DNA from: Qipengyuania gaetbuli
GTDB taxonomy: Bacteria > Pseudomonadota > Alphaproteobacteria > Sphingomonadales > Sphingomonadaceae
Reading direction: 5' to 3'
Length of the DNA stretch: 64,000 nucleotides
Assembly: GCF_020171365.1 (NCBI RefSeq)
Contig: NZ_JAIUZO010000002.1
Span: forward strand, 1,302,001 to 1,366,000
In this document: positions 25,944-33,766 of the stretch, in pieces
Layout: each line of letters opens with the position of its first letter
Position numbering within the stretch: the first letter of the stretch is position 1
The notes under the pieces: model-generated
The model's input: only the letters and a program-made list of their open reading frames with translations
Database searches by the model: none
What the model was told of the DNA's origin: nothing
Position numbers and translations under genes: made by a program

Positions 25944-27629
25944 TTGATTCCGCCATGGATTAGGTCGCTTTACGAATGCACGGGCTGGGCGCTGCCACGC
26001 GCTCGCGACGGAGGGTTTCAGGTGTACGAGTCCGACAAGGACGAGGGACCGCAATCGGTATCGATGCTTGCTGGCAGCTCTGCAGGGGCGGCCGCAATCG
26101 CCATGCCCGGCGCGCAGGCGACGTCTTCCACCTCCCGTTTTTCGTTTGGCACGCTGCGCGACCAGCTGTTCGCGCGGATCGAAACACTCGACATCGCACC
26201 GGATCTCGGCGCCGACATCGGCTCCAAGCGCTGGTTCCGCGGCCTTGGCACTTTTGTCGGCCTGTCGGTAGTTGCGCTGGCCTTCTGGCCCGACTTCGCC
26301 CCGCTCGAGGCGGCATCGCCGCTGCCCGACGACAAGCCGGTGCTCGACGAATACCACAGCCAGGCGATCCTGCCGCTGGCGCTGGGCGCCGATACCGGTC
26401 GGCGCATGGGCCCGAGCAACCTCGTCCGCCCGCTCGCCGAAGCGCCTGAGCGTCCGCAGCTGCAAATGCTCGCCACGCTTTCCTCGCCCGACAGTTTCGA
26501 GCGCACGCTGCTGCGCGCAGGCGTCGGTCGCGACGAGGCGCGCCAGGTGCTGTCCATGGTACAGGGTGCCATCCCGCTCGGCGAACTCGAGCCGGGTACG
26601 CAGATCGACATCACGCTGGGCCGCCGGCCTGCACCGGGCGTTTCGCGCCCGCTCGAAGACCTCACGTTCCGCGCGCGGTTCGACCTCGAACTGTCGGTCT
26701 CGCGTCTCGACCCGGGAGCGGAACTGACGCTGGCGAAGAAGGCCATCCGCGTCGACGACACGCCGCTGCGCATCCGTGGCACGGTGGGCGACAGCCTTTA
26801 CCGCTCCGCTCGTGCGGCGGGCGCCCCGTCGAGCGCTATCCAGGCCTATCTCAAGGCGCTGTCGCAGCAGGTGAACCTCGAACGCGAGGTGCGCGCCACC
26901 GATACTTTCGACATCATCGTCTCGCACCGCCGCGCCGCCACGGGTGAGCGGCAGGCGGGCCAGCTGATCTTCGCAGGGCTCGAGCGCGGCTCGCGCACGC
27001 CGATCCAGCTGATGCGCTGGGGCAAGGACGGCCAGTTCTACGAAGCTTCAGGCGTCGGCGAAGAGCGTGGCGGCCTTGTCGCGCCGGTGCCCGGGCGCAT
27101 GTCATCCAGCTTCGGCATGCGGCGCCACCCGATCCTCGGCTATCGGCGCATGCATTCGGGCGTCGACTTCAAGGCCGGCCACGGCACGCCGATCGTCGCC
27201 GTGACCGACGGACAGGTGACCGGCGCGGGACGCATGGGCGGCTGCGGCAATGCGGTGCGCCTGCGCCATGCAGGCGGGATCGACACGCGTTACTGCCACA
27301 TGAGCCGCATCGCGGTGAACCGGGGGCAATCGGTGCGGCGCGGGCAGGTCATCGGCTACGTCGGCTCGACCGGCCTGTCGACCGGTGCACACCTCCACTA
27401 CGAAATGTACCGCAGCGGCCGTGCGGTGAACCCGGCCTCGGTCAAGTTCGTCACCCGCGCCCAGCTGTCGGGCGCAGAGCTGGAGCGCTTCCGCGAAACG
27501 CTGCGCCGGATCAAGACGGTGGAGGCAGGCGCCGCGCTCGAAGACCTCGCGCCCACGGCCGAGGAAATCGCCAGCGAAACGCCCTTGCGCGAAATCGACA
27601 AGCTCGACGCGCCCAAGACGGTCGGCTGA
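25944..27629 (+). CDS. M23 family metallopeptidase (LytM domain), membrane-anchored
   Basis: It is likely a peptidoglycan endopeptidase. The 561-residue protein has one hydrophobic segment at about 104-120, a middle region resembling opacity-associated/LysM-like domains, and a C-terminal LytM domain with the zinc ligands HSGVDF (H about 403) and HLHYEMYR (about 483) intact, plus a GSTGLSTG loop. Several in-frame starts exist (ATG 25944; GTG near 26022), so the N-terminus is uncertain. It is divergent from the helicase over 109 bp and followed by hemB. Confidence 0.87.
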   Translation: MIPPWIRSLYECTGWALPRARDGGFQVYESDKDEGPQSVSMLAGSSAGAAAIAMPGAQATSSTSRFSFGTLRDQLFARIETLDIAPDLGADIGSKRWFRGLGTFVGLSVVALAFWPDFAPLEAASPLPDDKPVLDEYHSQAILPLALGADTGRRMGPSNLVRPLAEAPERPQLQMLATLSSPDSFERTLLRAGVGRDEARQVLSMVQGAIPLGELEPGTQIDITLGRRPAPGVSRPLEDLTFRARFDLELSVSRLDPGAELTLAKKAIRVDDTPLRIRGTVGDSLYRSARAAGAPSSAIQAYLKALSQQVNLEREVRATDTFDIIVSHRRAATGERQAGQLIFAGLERGSRTPIQLMRWGKDGQFYEASGVGEERGGLVAPVPGRMSSSFGMRRHPILGYRRMHSGVDFKAGHGTPIVAVTDGQVTGAGRMGGCGNAVRLRHAGGIDTRYCHMSRIAVNRGQSVRRGQVIGYVGSTGLSTGAHLHYEMYRSGRAVNPASVKFVTRAQLSGAELERFRETLRRIKTVEAGAALEDLAPTAEEIASETPLREIDKLDAPKTVG

Positions 27630-27669
27630 GATTGCGCCGCCGCCGCGATTGCGGCAGACGGTGCGCATC

Positions 27670-28668
27670 ATGACCAACGCTTCCTATCCCGCCACGCGGA
27701 TGCGCCGCACACGCGCCCACGACTGGAGCCGCAGGATGCACCGCGAAACGGTGCTGACCCCGGCCGATCTCATCTGGCCGCTCTTTGTTACCGAAGGCAC
27801 GGGGGTGGAAGAGCCGGTCGCCAGCCTGCCGGGCGTTTCACGCTGGTCGATCGACGGGATTGCGAAACGCGCACGGGAAGCGGCCGATCTCGGCATTCCC
27901 TGCATCGCGCTGTTCCCGAACACGCCGCAGGGCAAGCGGAGCGACGACGGGGCCGAAGCGCTCAACCCCGACAATCTCATGTGCCGTGCGATCAAGGCGG
28001 TGCGCGATGCCTGCGGCGGCGATATCGGCATCCTCACCGATGTGGCGCTCGATCCCTATACCAGCCACGGGCAGGACGGGCTGATCGATGCGAATGGCTA
28101 TGTCCTCAACGACGACACCGTTGCCGTGCTGGTCGACCAGGCGGTTACTCAGGCGCAAGCCGGGGCCGATATCGTCGCGCCGTCCGACATGATGGACGGC
28201 CGCGTCAAGGCGATCCGCATGGCGCTGGAAATGAACGGCCATCCCAATGTCCAGATCATGAGCTACGCCGCGAAATACGCCTCGGCCTTCTACGGCCCGT
28301 TCCGTGACGCCGTGGGGTCCGGAGGCCTGCTGAAGGGCGACAAGAAGAGCTACCAGATGGACCCAGCGAACGGCGACGAGGCCCTGCGCGAAATCGCGCT
28401 CGACATCGCCGAAGGTGCGGACAGCGTCATGGTCAAGCCGGGCCTTGCCTATCTCGACGTGATCTGGCGCGCGAAGCAGGAATTCGGCGTGCCCGTCTTC
28501 GCCTACCAGGTCAGCGGCGAATACGCGCTGATCGAAGCGGGCGCGGCAGCCGGTGTCGGCGACCGCGAGGCGCTGCTCATGGAAAAGCTGGTCGCCTTCA
28601 AGCGCGCGGGCTGTTCGGGCGTGCTGACCTACCATGCGCCGCTGGCAGCCCGACTGCTGAATGGCTAA
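27670..28668 (+). CDS. hemB: Delta-aminolevulinic acid dehydratase (porphobilinogen synthase)
   Basis: It condenses two 5-aminolevulinate molecules into porphobilinogen. The 332-residue protein has the active-site lysine regions SYAAKYASAFYGPFRDA and SVMVKPGLAYLD. The metal segment reads DVALDPYTSHGQDG, lacking the cysteine triad, so this is the magnesium-type rather than zinc-type enzyme. The ATG at 27670 gives the standard length. The stop overlaps the next acetyltransferase gene by 8 bp. Confidence 0.96.
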   Translation: MTNASYPATRMRRTRAHDWSRRMHRETVLTPADLIWPLFVTEGTGVEEPVASLPGVSRWSIDGIAKRAREAADLGIPCIALFPNTPQGKRSDDGAEALNPDNLMCRAIKAVRDACGGDIGILTDVALDPYTSHGQDGLIDANGYVLNDDTVAVLVDQAVTQAQAGADIVAPSDMMDGRVKAIRMALEMNGHPNVQIMSYAAKYASAFYGPFRDAVGSGGLLKGDKKSYQMDPANGDEALREIALDIAEGADSVMVKPGLAYLDVIWRAKQEFGVPVFAYQVSGEYALIEAGAAAGVGDREALLMEKLVAFKRAGCSGVLTYHAPLAARLLNG

Positions 28669-29209
28669 GTTCCGGCACGAAACCGAACGTCTTGTCCTGC
28701 GCGATTGGCGCGAGGAGGACTGGGCGCCGTTCTGGGCTGCTACCAACACGCCTGCCGTCATGCGCTGGCTGGGCGGGGTTGCCGACGATGCCAAGCGGCA
28801 GGGCGCACAGGACCGCCTGCTCTCCTACACCCGCGACCACGGCCACACCTTCTGGGTGGTCGAGCGCAAGGACGATGGCGCAATCCTCGGCTTTTGCGGG
28901 CTGAAGCGCTGCAACCAGCAGGGCGGTCCGATCGGCATGATGGAAGTGGGCTGGCGCCTGCGCGAAGATGCCTGGGGCAAGGGCTATGCGAAGGAAGCGG
29001 CCAAGGCCTCGCTCGACCTCGCTTTCGAGCGTTTCGGCGCGGACGAGGTCGTCGCGCTCACTGTCATGGGCAACGAGGGCAGCTGGGGGCTGATGAAACG
29101 GCTCGGCATGCGCCGGCGCGAGGATCTCGACTTCGCAAATGCCGATTTCGACAAGGATAACCCCGTCATCATCGTCTATTCGATCGCGCGGGACGAATGG
29201 CATGGCTGA
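28661..29209 (+). CDS. GNAT family N-acetyltransferase (RimJ/RimL-like), copy 1
   Basis: The 182-residue protein starts with the RimJ-like TERLVLRDWREEDW and has the acetyl-CoA-binding loop region REDAWGKGYAKEAAKASLDLAF. It is a paralogue of the following gene: both share WGxGYAxEA-type loops and the near-identical C-terminal RREDLDFxxxxF. It overlaps hemB by 8 bp and its stop overlaps the second copy, so the three are co-translated. Acceptor substrate is unknown. Confidence 0.88.
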   Translation: MAKFRHETERLVLRDWREEDWAPFWAATNTPAVMRWLGGVADDAKRQGAQDRLLSYTRDHGHTFWVVERKDDGAILGFCGLKRCNQQGGPIGMMEVGWRLREDAWGKGYAKEAAKASLDLAFERFGADEVVALTVMGNEGSWGLMKRLGMRRREDLDFANADFDKDNPVIIVYSIARDEWHG

Positions 29210-29759
29210 CATCATCGCCGAAACCGACCGCCTGATCCTGCGCACCATCGAGGAAAGCGACGCGGCCGAGCAATACCGCCTGCTCAACACGCCGACCGTC
29301 ATGGCGCGGTTGGGCGGGCCGAAGGAACTGCACGAGATCGAGGCCAAGCACGCCAAGGCGATCCAGTGGTATGCCACCCGCGGCTTCAGCTTCCTGATGC
29401 TGGTCGAAAAGGACACGGGCGAACTGGTCGGCCATGCGGGCATCAAGCTGGTCGACAACCCGCTGGCCAGGAATCAGGGCGATCACGAGATCGGCTGGCT
29501 CATCCGCGAGGACCGCTGGCGGCGCGGCTATGCCGAAGAAGCGGTGCGCGCGATTCTCGACTGGGCCTTCGGGCGCGTGGGTGCACCGCATGTCGTCGCG
29601 CTGACCAGCGACCTCAACGTGGCCAGCTGGAAGCTGATGGAAAAGCTCGGCATGGTCCGGCGCGAAGATCTCGATTTCGAGGACCCGAACTTTCCGCCCG
29701 AAGACCGCAAGACTATCCTCTACAGCATGACCAAAGACCAATGGGAGAAGGCCCAGTGA
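29202..29759 (+). CDS. GNAT family N-acetyltransferase (RimJ/RimL-like), copy 2
   Basis: The 185-residue protein has TDRLILRTIEESD at the start, the acetyl-CoA loop REDRWRRGYAEEAVRAILDWAFG and the LMEKLGMVRREDLDFEDPNF tail seen in copy 1. The ATG at 29202 overlaps copy 1 by 8 bp. The tandem likely arose by duplication; divergence in the N-terminal half suggests different acceptors. Stop and start overlap with the gamma-carbonic anhydrase gene (GTGA). Confidence 0.88.
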   Translation: MADIIAETDRLILRTIEESDAAEQYRLLNTPTVMARLGGPKELHEIEAKHAKAIQWYATRGFSFLMLVEKDTGELVGHAGIKLVDNPLARNQGDHEIGWLIREDRWRRGYAEEAVRAILDWAFGRVGAPHVVALTSDLNVASWKLMEKLGMVRREDLDFEDPNFPPEDRKTILYSMTKDQWEKAQ

Positions 29760-30322
29760 CCAGGCCCGGCGTCAATATCGTACCGATCCACGGCAAGACC
29801 CCGCAAATCCACGAGAGCGCGTTCATCGCGCCCGGTTGCACAATCATCGGGGACGTGACGATCGGGGCGGGAAGCTCGATCTGGTACAATTGCGTGCTGC
29901 GCGCGGACGTCAGCCGCATCGTCATCGGCGAACGGACCAATGTGCAGGACGGAAGCGTGCTCCATTGCGACCCCCCGCGCCCGGGCGATCCCGATGGCTC
30001 GCCGCTCATCATCGGCGACGACGTGCTGATCGGGCACATGGCAATGGTCCATGGCTGCCGGATCGAGGATCGCGGCTTCGTCGGCCTCGGCGCGATTGCC
30101 ATGAACAAGGCGGTAATCGGCAGCGACGCCATGCTGGCAGCAGGCGCCATGCTGACCGAAGGCAAGGTCATGGGCGAACGCGAACTATGGGGCGGGCGCC
30201 CTGCGCGCAAGATGCGCGATCTCGACGACATGGCCGTGGCCGGCATGCGCATGGGCACGGCGCATTATGCCGAGAACGCGAAGCACCACGCTGCCGCCAT
30301 CGATGAAGCGCTCAAGGACTGA
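29756..30322 (+). CDS. Gamma-carbonic anhydrase-like hexapeptide-repeat protein
   Basis: The 188-residue protein is a left-handed beta-helix of the CaiE/YrdA type with repeats such as APGCTIIGDVTIGAGSSIWYN, IGERTNVQDGSVLH and IGDDVLIGHMAMVHGC. The three zinc-ligand histidine positions are suggested by VLHC, IGH and VHGC. It starts at GTG overlapping the upstream acetyltransferase stop. Family members may or may not have carbonic anhydrase activity. Confidence 0.9.
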   Translation: MTRPGVNIVPIHGKTPQIHESAFIAPGCTIIGDVTIGAGSSIWYNCVLRADVSRIVIGERTNVQDGSVLHCDPPRPGDPDGSPLIIGDDVLIGHMAMVHGCRIEDRGFVGLGAIAMNKAVIGSDAMLAAGAMLTEGKVMGERELWGGRPARKMRDLDDMAVAGMRMGTAHYAENAKHHAAAIDEALKD

Positions 30323-30584
30323 GCTTCCCGAAGCCGGCGAACTGCTCGCCCTGCTCGATGATCGCCAGCGTCTCGCCGTCCGGGTCACGCCGGGCGCAAG
30401 GAGCGAGGCGGTGACGATCGAGGAGGGCCGCGTGCTCGTGAAAGTGCGCGCCAAGCCGCAGGACGGTGCGGCGAACGATGCCGTTATCCGGCTGCTCGCT
30501 CTGGTACTCGACATAGCGCCGTCGCGCATCGAGATGTTGCGCGGCGCAACTTCGCGCGAGAAGCTTTTCCGGGTCGAGCCCTAG
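30303..30584 (+). CDS. DUF167 (YggU) family protein
   Basis: The 93-residue protein has the DUF167 core VRVTPGARSEAV, VKVRAKPQDGAANDAVIRLLA and GATSREKLFRV. Function is unknown, though it is widespread in proteobacteria. The chosen ATG overlaps the carbonic anhydrase-like gene by 20 bp. It shares a CTAG tetranucleotide as stop codon with the convergent DUF1993 gene. Confidence 0.88.
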   Translation: MKRSRTELPEAGELLALLDDRQRLAVRVTPGARSEAVTIEEGRVLVKVRAKPQDGAANDAVIRLLALVLDIAPSRIEMLRGATSREKLFRVEP

Positions 30585-31093
30585 CCTGCAGGCCGCGCAT
30601 AGCGCGCAAGGAAGCCGACGAAATCGATCTTGCCCAGTTCCACGCCTTCCTTGCGCAGGATGGCGTAGGCCGTTGCCGCGTGGAAGTAGAAGTTGGGCAT
30701 CGTCCAGTCGCGCAGGTATTCGTGCGCGGCCATAACGAAGCGCATGCCGTTGGGCAGGGTCATGTCGATTTCCGCATCATGCGCCGCGGCTTCGCGTTCA
30801 CCGGCAGAAGCCACATGCCCGCGTGCCGTGGCTAGCATGGCGCGGACCTCGTCGAAGCTGGCAAGCGCCGTCTCTTCGTGCGGGATTTCCATGCCCCACA
30901 CCCGGCCGAGCGCCATGTAGACCTGGTTCACCGCGATGCGGAATTGCGATTCCAGCGGGAGCATGTCCTCGGCAAGCCGCCCCTCGGCCAGTCGCCCGTC
31001 GGACACTCCGGCCTTCTGGGCCTTGGCCGCAAGATGGTCGAGCGTAGCTAGAATATTGCCGAAAGTGGCGATTGCGGCGGACGAATAGGACAT
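30581..31093 (-). CDS. DUF1993 domain-containing protein
   Basis: The 170-residue, mostly helical protein matches the DUF1993 family (DinB-like four-helix fold is likely): SYSSAAIATFGNILATLDHLAAKA at the start, LESQFRIAVNQVYMALGRVWG, and HEYLRDWTMPNFYFHAATAYAILRKEGVELGKIDF. No enzymatic residues are assigned. A purine-rich GGGAGAG precedes the start. It stands alone between convergent DUF167 and the co-directional ligase gene. Confidence 0.88.
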   Translation of the reverse strand: MSYSSAAIATFGNILATLDHLAAKAQKAGVSDGRLAEGRLAEDMLPLESQFRIAVNQVYMALGRVWGMEIPHEETALASFDEVRAMLATARGHVASAGEREAAAHDAEIDMTLPNGMRFVMAAHEYLRDWTMPNFYFHAATAYAILRKEGVELGKIDFVGFLARYARPAG

Positions 31094-31132
31094 GGTTCTC
31101 TCCCGTGAGGTTTTGGGAGAGGTAGGGCTGTC

Positions 31133-32725
31133 TCAGCCCTGGATCAACGACCGCAGCGCATCGATCCGGTCCGCTTCGTGCGGCGGCTTGTCCCAGCGGA
31201 TGCGATGGATGCGCGGGAAGCGCATGGCGAGGCCCGACTTGTGCCGCTTGCTTTCGTGCACGCTGTCGAAGGCGACCTCGAACACCAGGCTCCGGTCGGT
31301 CTCGCGCACCGGGCCGAAGCGGTTGACGGTATTCTGGCGCACGTGGCGGTCGAGCTTCTTCAGCTCCTCGTCGGTGAAGCCCGAATAGGCCTTGCCCACC
31401 GGCAACAGGTCCGCGCCCTGGTCCGGGTCGCCGTCCCAGCAGCCGAAAGTGTAGTCGGAATAGAAGCTCGATCGCTTGCCGCTGCCGCGCTGGGCATACA
31501 TCAGCACGCAATCGACCAGCAGCGGATCGCGCTTCCATTTGTACCAGAATCCCACGCGTCGCCCGGCGATATAGGGGCTGTCCTTGCGCTTGAGCATCAG
31601 CCCTTCGATCGCATCGTCGCGGCTGCCTTCGCGGATCTGCGCGAGGTGCTCGAAGTCGCGCGCCTCGACCACGCTGCTGATATCGAAATGGCTGTCCGGC
31701 AGGCGCGCCATCAGCGCCTCGAGCCGCGAGCGCCGCGCGGTCCATGCGCGTTCGCGCAAATCCTCGCCTTCGACGATCAGGGCGTCATAGAGGCGCACGA
31801 AGGCCGGAAATTCGGTGAGCATCTTCTTCGACACGGTCTTGCGCCCGAGCCGTTGCTGCAGCGCATTGAAGCTGGCCGCTCCGCCTTCTTCACCGCCTTG
31901 GTGCGACCCGCGCACGAGCAGTTCGCCGTCGAGCACCGCGTTGAAGGGCAGCACTTCGAGCAATTCGGGGAAGGTCGCGGAAATATCGTCGCCCGAGCGC
32001 GAATAGAGCCGCGTCTCGCCGCCGGCGCGCACCAGCTGCACGCGGATGCCGTCCCATTTCCACTCTGCCGCATAGTCTGCAAGGTCGACCACCGTGTCCT
32101 CGAGCGGGTGGGCGAGCATGAAGGGGCGGAAGGTCGGCAGGTTCTCGGTATCGGGCGGGGCCTTTCCGTGCGCGGCCCAGTCGAACAGGTCGGCATAGGG
32201 CGGCTGGAGCCCGTGCCAGTACTCCTCCACCTCGTCGACCGACACGTCGAATGCCTGCGCGAAGGCGGTCTTGGCGAGCCGGCTCGAAACGCCGATGCGC
32301 ATCCCCCCGGTCGCCAGCTTGAGCAGTGCATAGCGGCCCGAGGCATCGAGCCGGTCGAGCAGCCTGGGAAGTTCCGTCACCACGCTCTTGCGCGTCATGG
32401 CCGAGAGCAGGTCGACCGTTTCGCTGACACTTGGCGGGGAGGGTGGATCGTCGGGAGCGGGCCACAGCAGGCTCGCCGTCTCTGCCGTATCGCCGACGAA
32501 ATCGCGGCTCAGCGTCCACAGCACCGGATCGACGCGCTCCTGCATCAGATTGCGGATCGTCGAGCTTTTGACGGCCGGAAAGTCGAGCCCGTCGGACAGC
32601 GCTGCCAGCGCCCAGCCACGATCGGGGTCGGGCGTCGCGCGCAGATACTCCGCGATCAGCCGCAGCTTCTCGTTGCGGGAGCGCGTGTAGACCAGCGCAT
32701 CGACCAGGCCGGCGAATTCTTCCAC
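31133..32725 (-). CDS. ATP-dependent DNA ligase (LHR-associated type)
   Basis: It seals nicked DNA using ATP. The 530-residue protein has an N-terminal ligase domain, the nucleotidyl-transfer lysine in motif I EWKWDGIRVQ (K223), LYSRSGDDIS (motif Ia/III area), DGELLV (motif III), EGLMLKRKDSPY (motif IV) and WYKWKRDP (motif V). It is 2 bp from the stop of the exonuclease gene, the known pairing of the ligase-associated damage-response system. The helicase and phosphoesterase members of that system are not in the window. Confidence 0.94.
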   Translation of the reverse strand: MEEFAGLVDALVYTRSRNEKLRLIAEYLRATPDPDRGWALAALSDGLDFPAVKSSTIRNLMQERVDPVLWTLSRDFVGDTAETASLLWPAPDDPPSPPSVSETVDLLSAMTRKSVVTELPRLLDRLDASGRYALLKLATGGMRIGVSSRLAKTAFAQAFDVSVDEVEEYWHGLQPPYADLFDWAAHGKAPPDTENLPTFRPFMLAHPLEDTVVDLADYAAEWKWDGIRVQLVRAGGETRLYSRSGDDISATFPELLEVLPFNAVLDGELLVRGSHQGGEEGGAASFNALQQRLGRKTVSKKMLTEFPAFVRLYDALIVEGEDLRERAWTARRSRLEALMARLPDSHFDISSVVEARDFEHLAQIREGSRDDAIEGLMLKRKDSPYIAGRRVGFWYKWKRDPLLVDCVLMYAQRGSGKRSSFYSDYTFGCWDGDPDQGADLLPVGKAYSGFTDEELKKLDRHVRQNTVNRFGPVRETDRSLVFEVAFDSVHESKRHKSGLAMRFPRIHRIRWDKPPHEADRIDALRSLIQG

Positions 32726-32727
32726 GC

Positions 32728-33732
32728 CTAGTCGTCCTCGTCTTCATAGCCGACCAGTGCCAGCGCACGTGCACGGCGCTGGTGGAGCTGGCACCAGCGC
32801 AGCAGCGCGTCCTCGCGGCCGTGGGTAATCCAGTTCTCCTGCGCGCCGACTTCCTCGATCGTACGGGTCAGTTCGCCCCAGTCGGCGTGGTCGGAAATGA
32901 CCAGTGGCAGCTCGACATTGCGCTGGCGGGCGCGCTGGCGCACGCGCATCCACCCGCTCGCCATGGCAGTGATGGGATCGGGCAGGCGCCGGCTCCAGCG
33001 GTCGTTGAGGGCGCTGGGAGGGCACACGACGATGGCGCCGCGCATATCGTCCTTGGAATAGTCCGAGACGAGCCGGAGTTCGCCGAGGTCCACGCCGTGT
33101 TCCTCGTAAAGGCGGCACATTTTCTCCATCGCACCGTGGAGGTAGATCGGGTCGCGGTGCCCGGCGCGCCGCAACTCCGCGATGACCCTCTGCGCCTTGC
33201 CCAGCGCATAGGCACCGACCAGCACGCAGCGGTCGGGATGCGCGGCGAGCCGATCGAGGAGCTTGACCATCTCCTCCTCGATCGGCGGGTGAGTGAACAA
33301 CGGCAGGCCAAAAGTCGCCTCGGTGATGAAGATGTCGCACTTCGTCACTTCGAAAGGCGCACAGGTGGGATCGGCGCGGCGCTTGTAATCGCCCGTCACC
33401 ACCACGCGCTCGCCCGCGTGTTCGAGCAGGATCTGCGCGCTGCCCAGCACATGGCCTGCCGGCACATAGGTCGCATCGACCCCGCCGGGCAGGCGGATCG
33501 TCTCGCCATAGGCGACCGGTGTCGCCCCGGCAGAAGTCGCGTAGCGCAACTTCATGATCGCCAGCGTCTCGGGCGTGGCCACCGTCTGGCCGTGCCCGCC
33601 GCGCGCATGGTCGGCGTGGCCATGCGTCACCAGCGCCTTGTCGACCGCGCGCGAAGGATCGACCCAGCAGTCTGCGGGGACGATATGGATGCCGTGCGGC
33701 TCGGGTCGGATCCAGGAAAAGGGGGCGGCCAT
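32728..33732 (-). CDS. Ligase-associated DNA damage response exonuclease (metallo-beta-lactamase fold)
   Basis: The 334-residue protein has the metal motif THGHADHARGG at residues 36-46, GHVLGSAQILLE, VVTGDYK and the beta-CASP-like C-terminal region ending SDHADWGEL, so it is an SNM1-type nuclease. The ATG at 33732 gives the usual MAAPFSWIRPEPHGIHI-like start. It lies directly upstream of the DNA ligase, suggesting an end-processing-then-ligation pair. Confidence 0.93.
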   Translation of the reverse strand: MAAPFSWIRPEPHGIHIVPADCWVDPSRAVDKALVTHGHADHARGGHGQTVATPETLAIMKLRYATSAGATPVAYGETIRLPGGVDATYVPAGHVLGSAQILLEHAGERVVVTGDYKRRADPTCAPFEVTKCDIFITEATFGLPLFTHPPIEEEMVKLLDRLAAHPDRCVLVGAYALGKAQRVIAELRRAGHRDPIYLHGAMEKMCRLYEEHGVDLGELRLVSDYSKDDMRGAIVVCPPSALNDRWSRRLPDPITAMASGWMRVRQRARQRNVELPLVISDHADWGELTRTIEEVGAQENWITHGREDALLRWCQLHQRRARALALVGYEDEDD

Positions 33733-33766
33733 CCCCGCACCAACGGCAGGGAGGCGCACCGGTTTC

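Noticed and set aside
25944..26030. Alternative GTG start near 26022 for the M23 peptidase as the true start
   Set aside because: Possible, but the evidence does not separate it from ATG 25944; the longer form was kept and the doubt noted.
31178..32731. 517-codon open frame opposite the DNA ligase
   Set aside because: Antisense mirror of a clear ligase with all motifs; composition is not that of a folded protein.
31133..33732. Ligase-exonuclease pair as a possible phage-defence island
   Set aside because: It matches a known DNA-repair association, and neighbours are housekeeping genes without effector or sensor domains.
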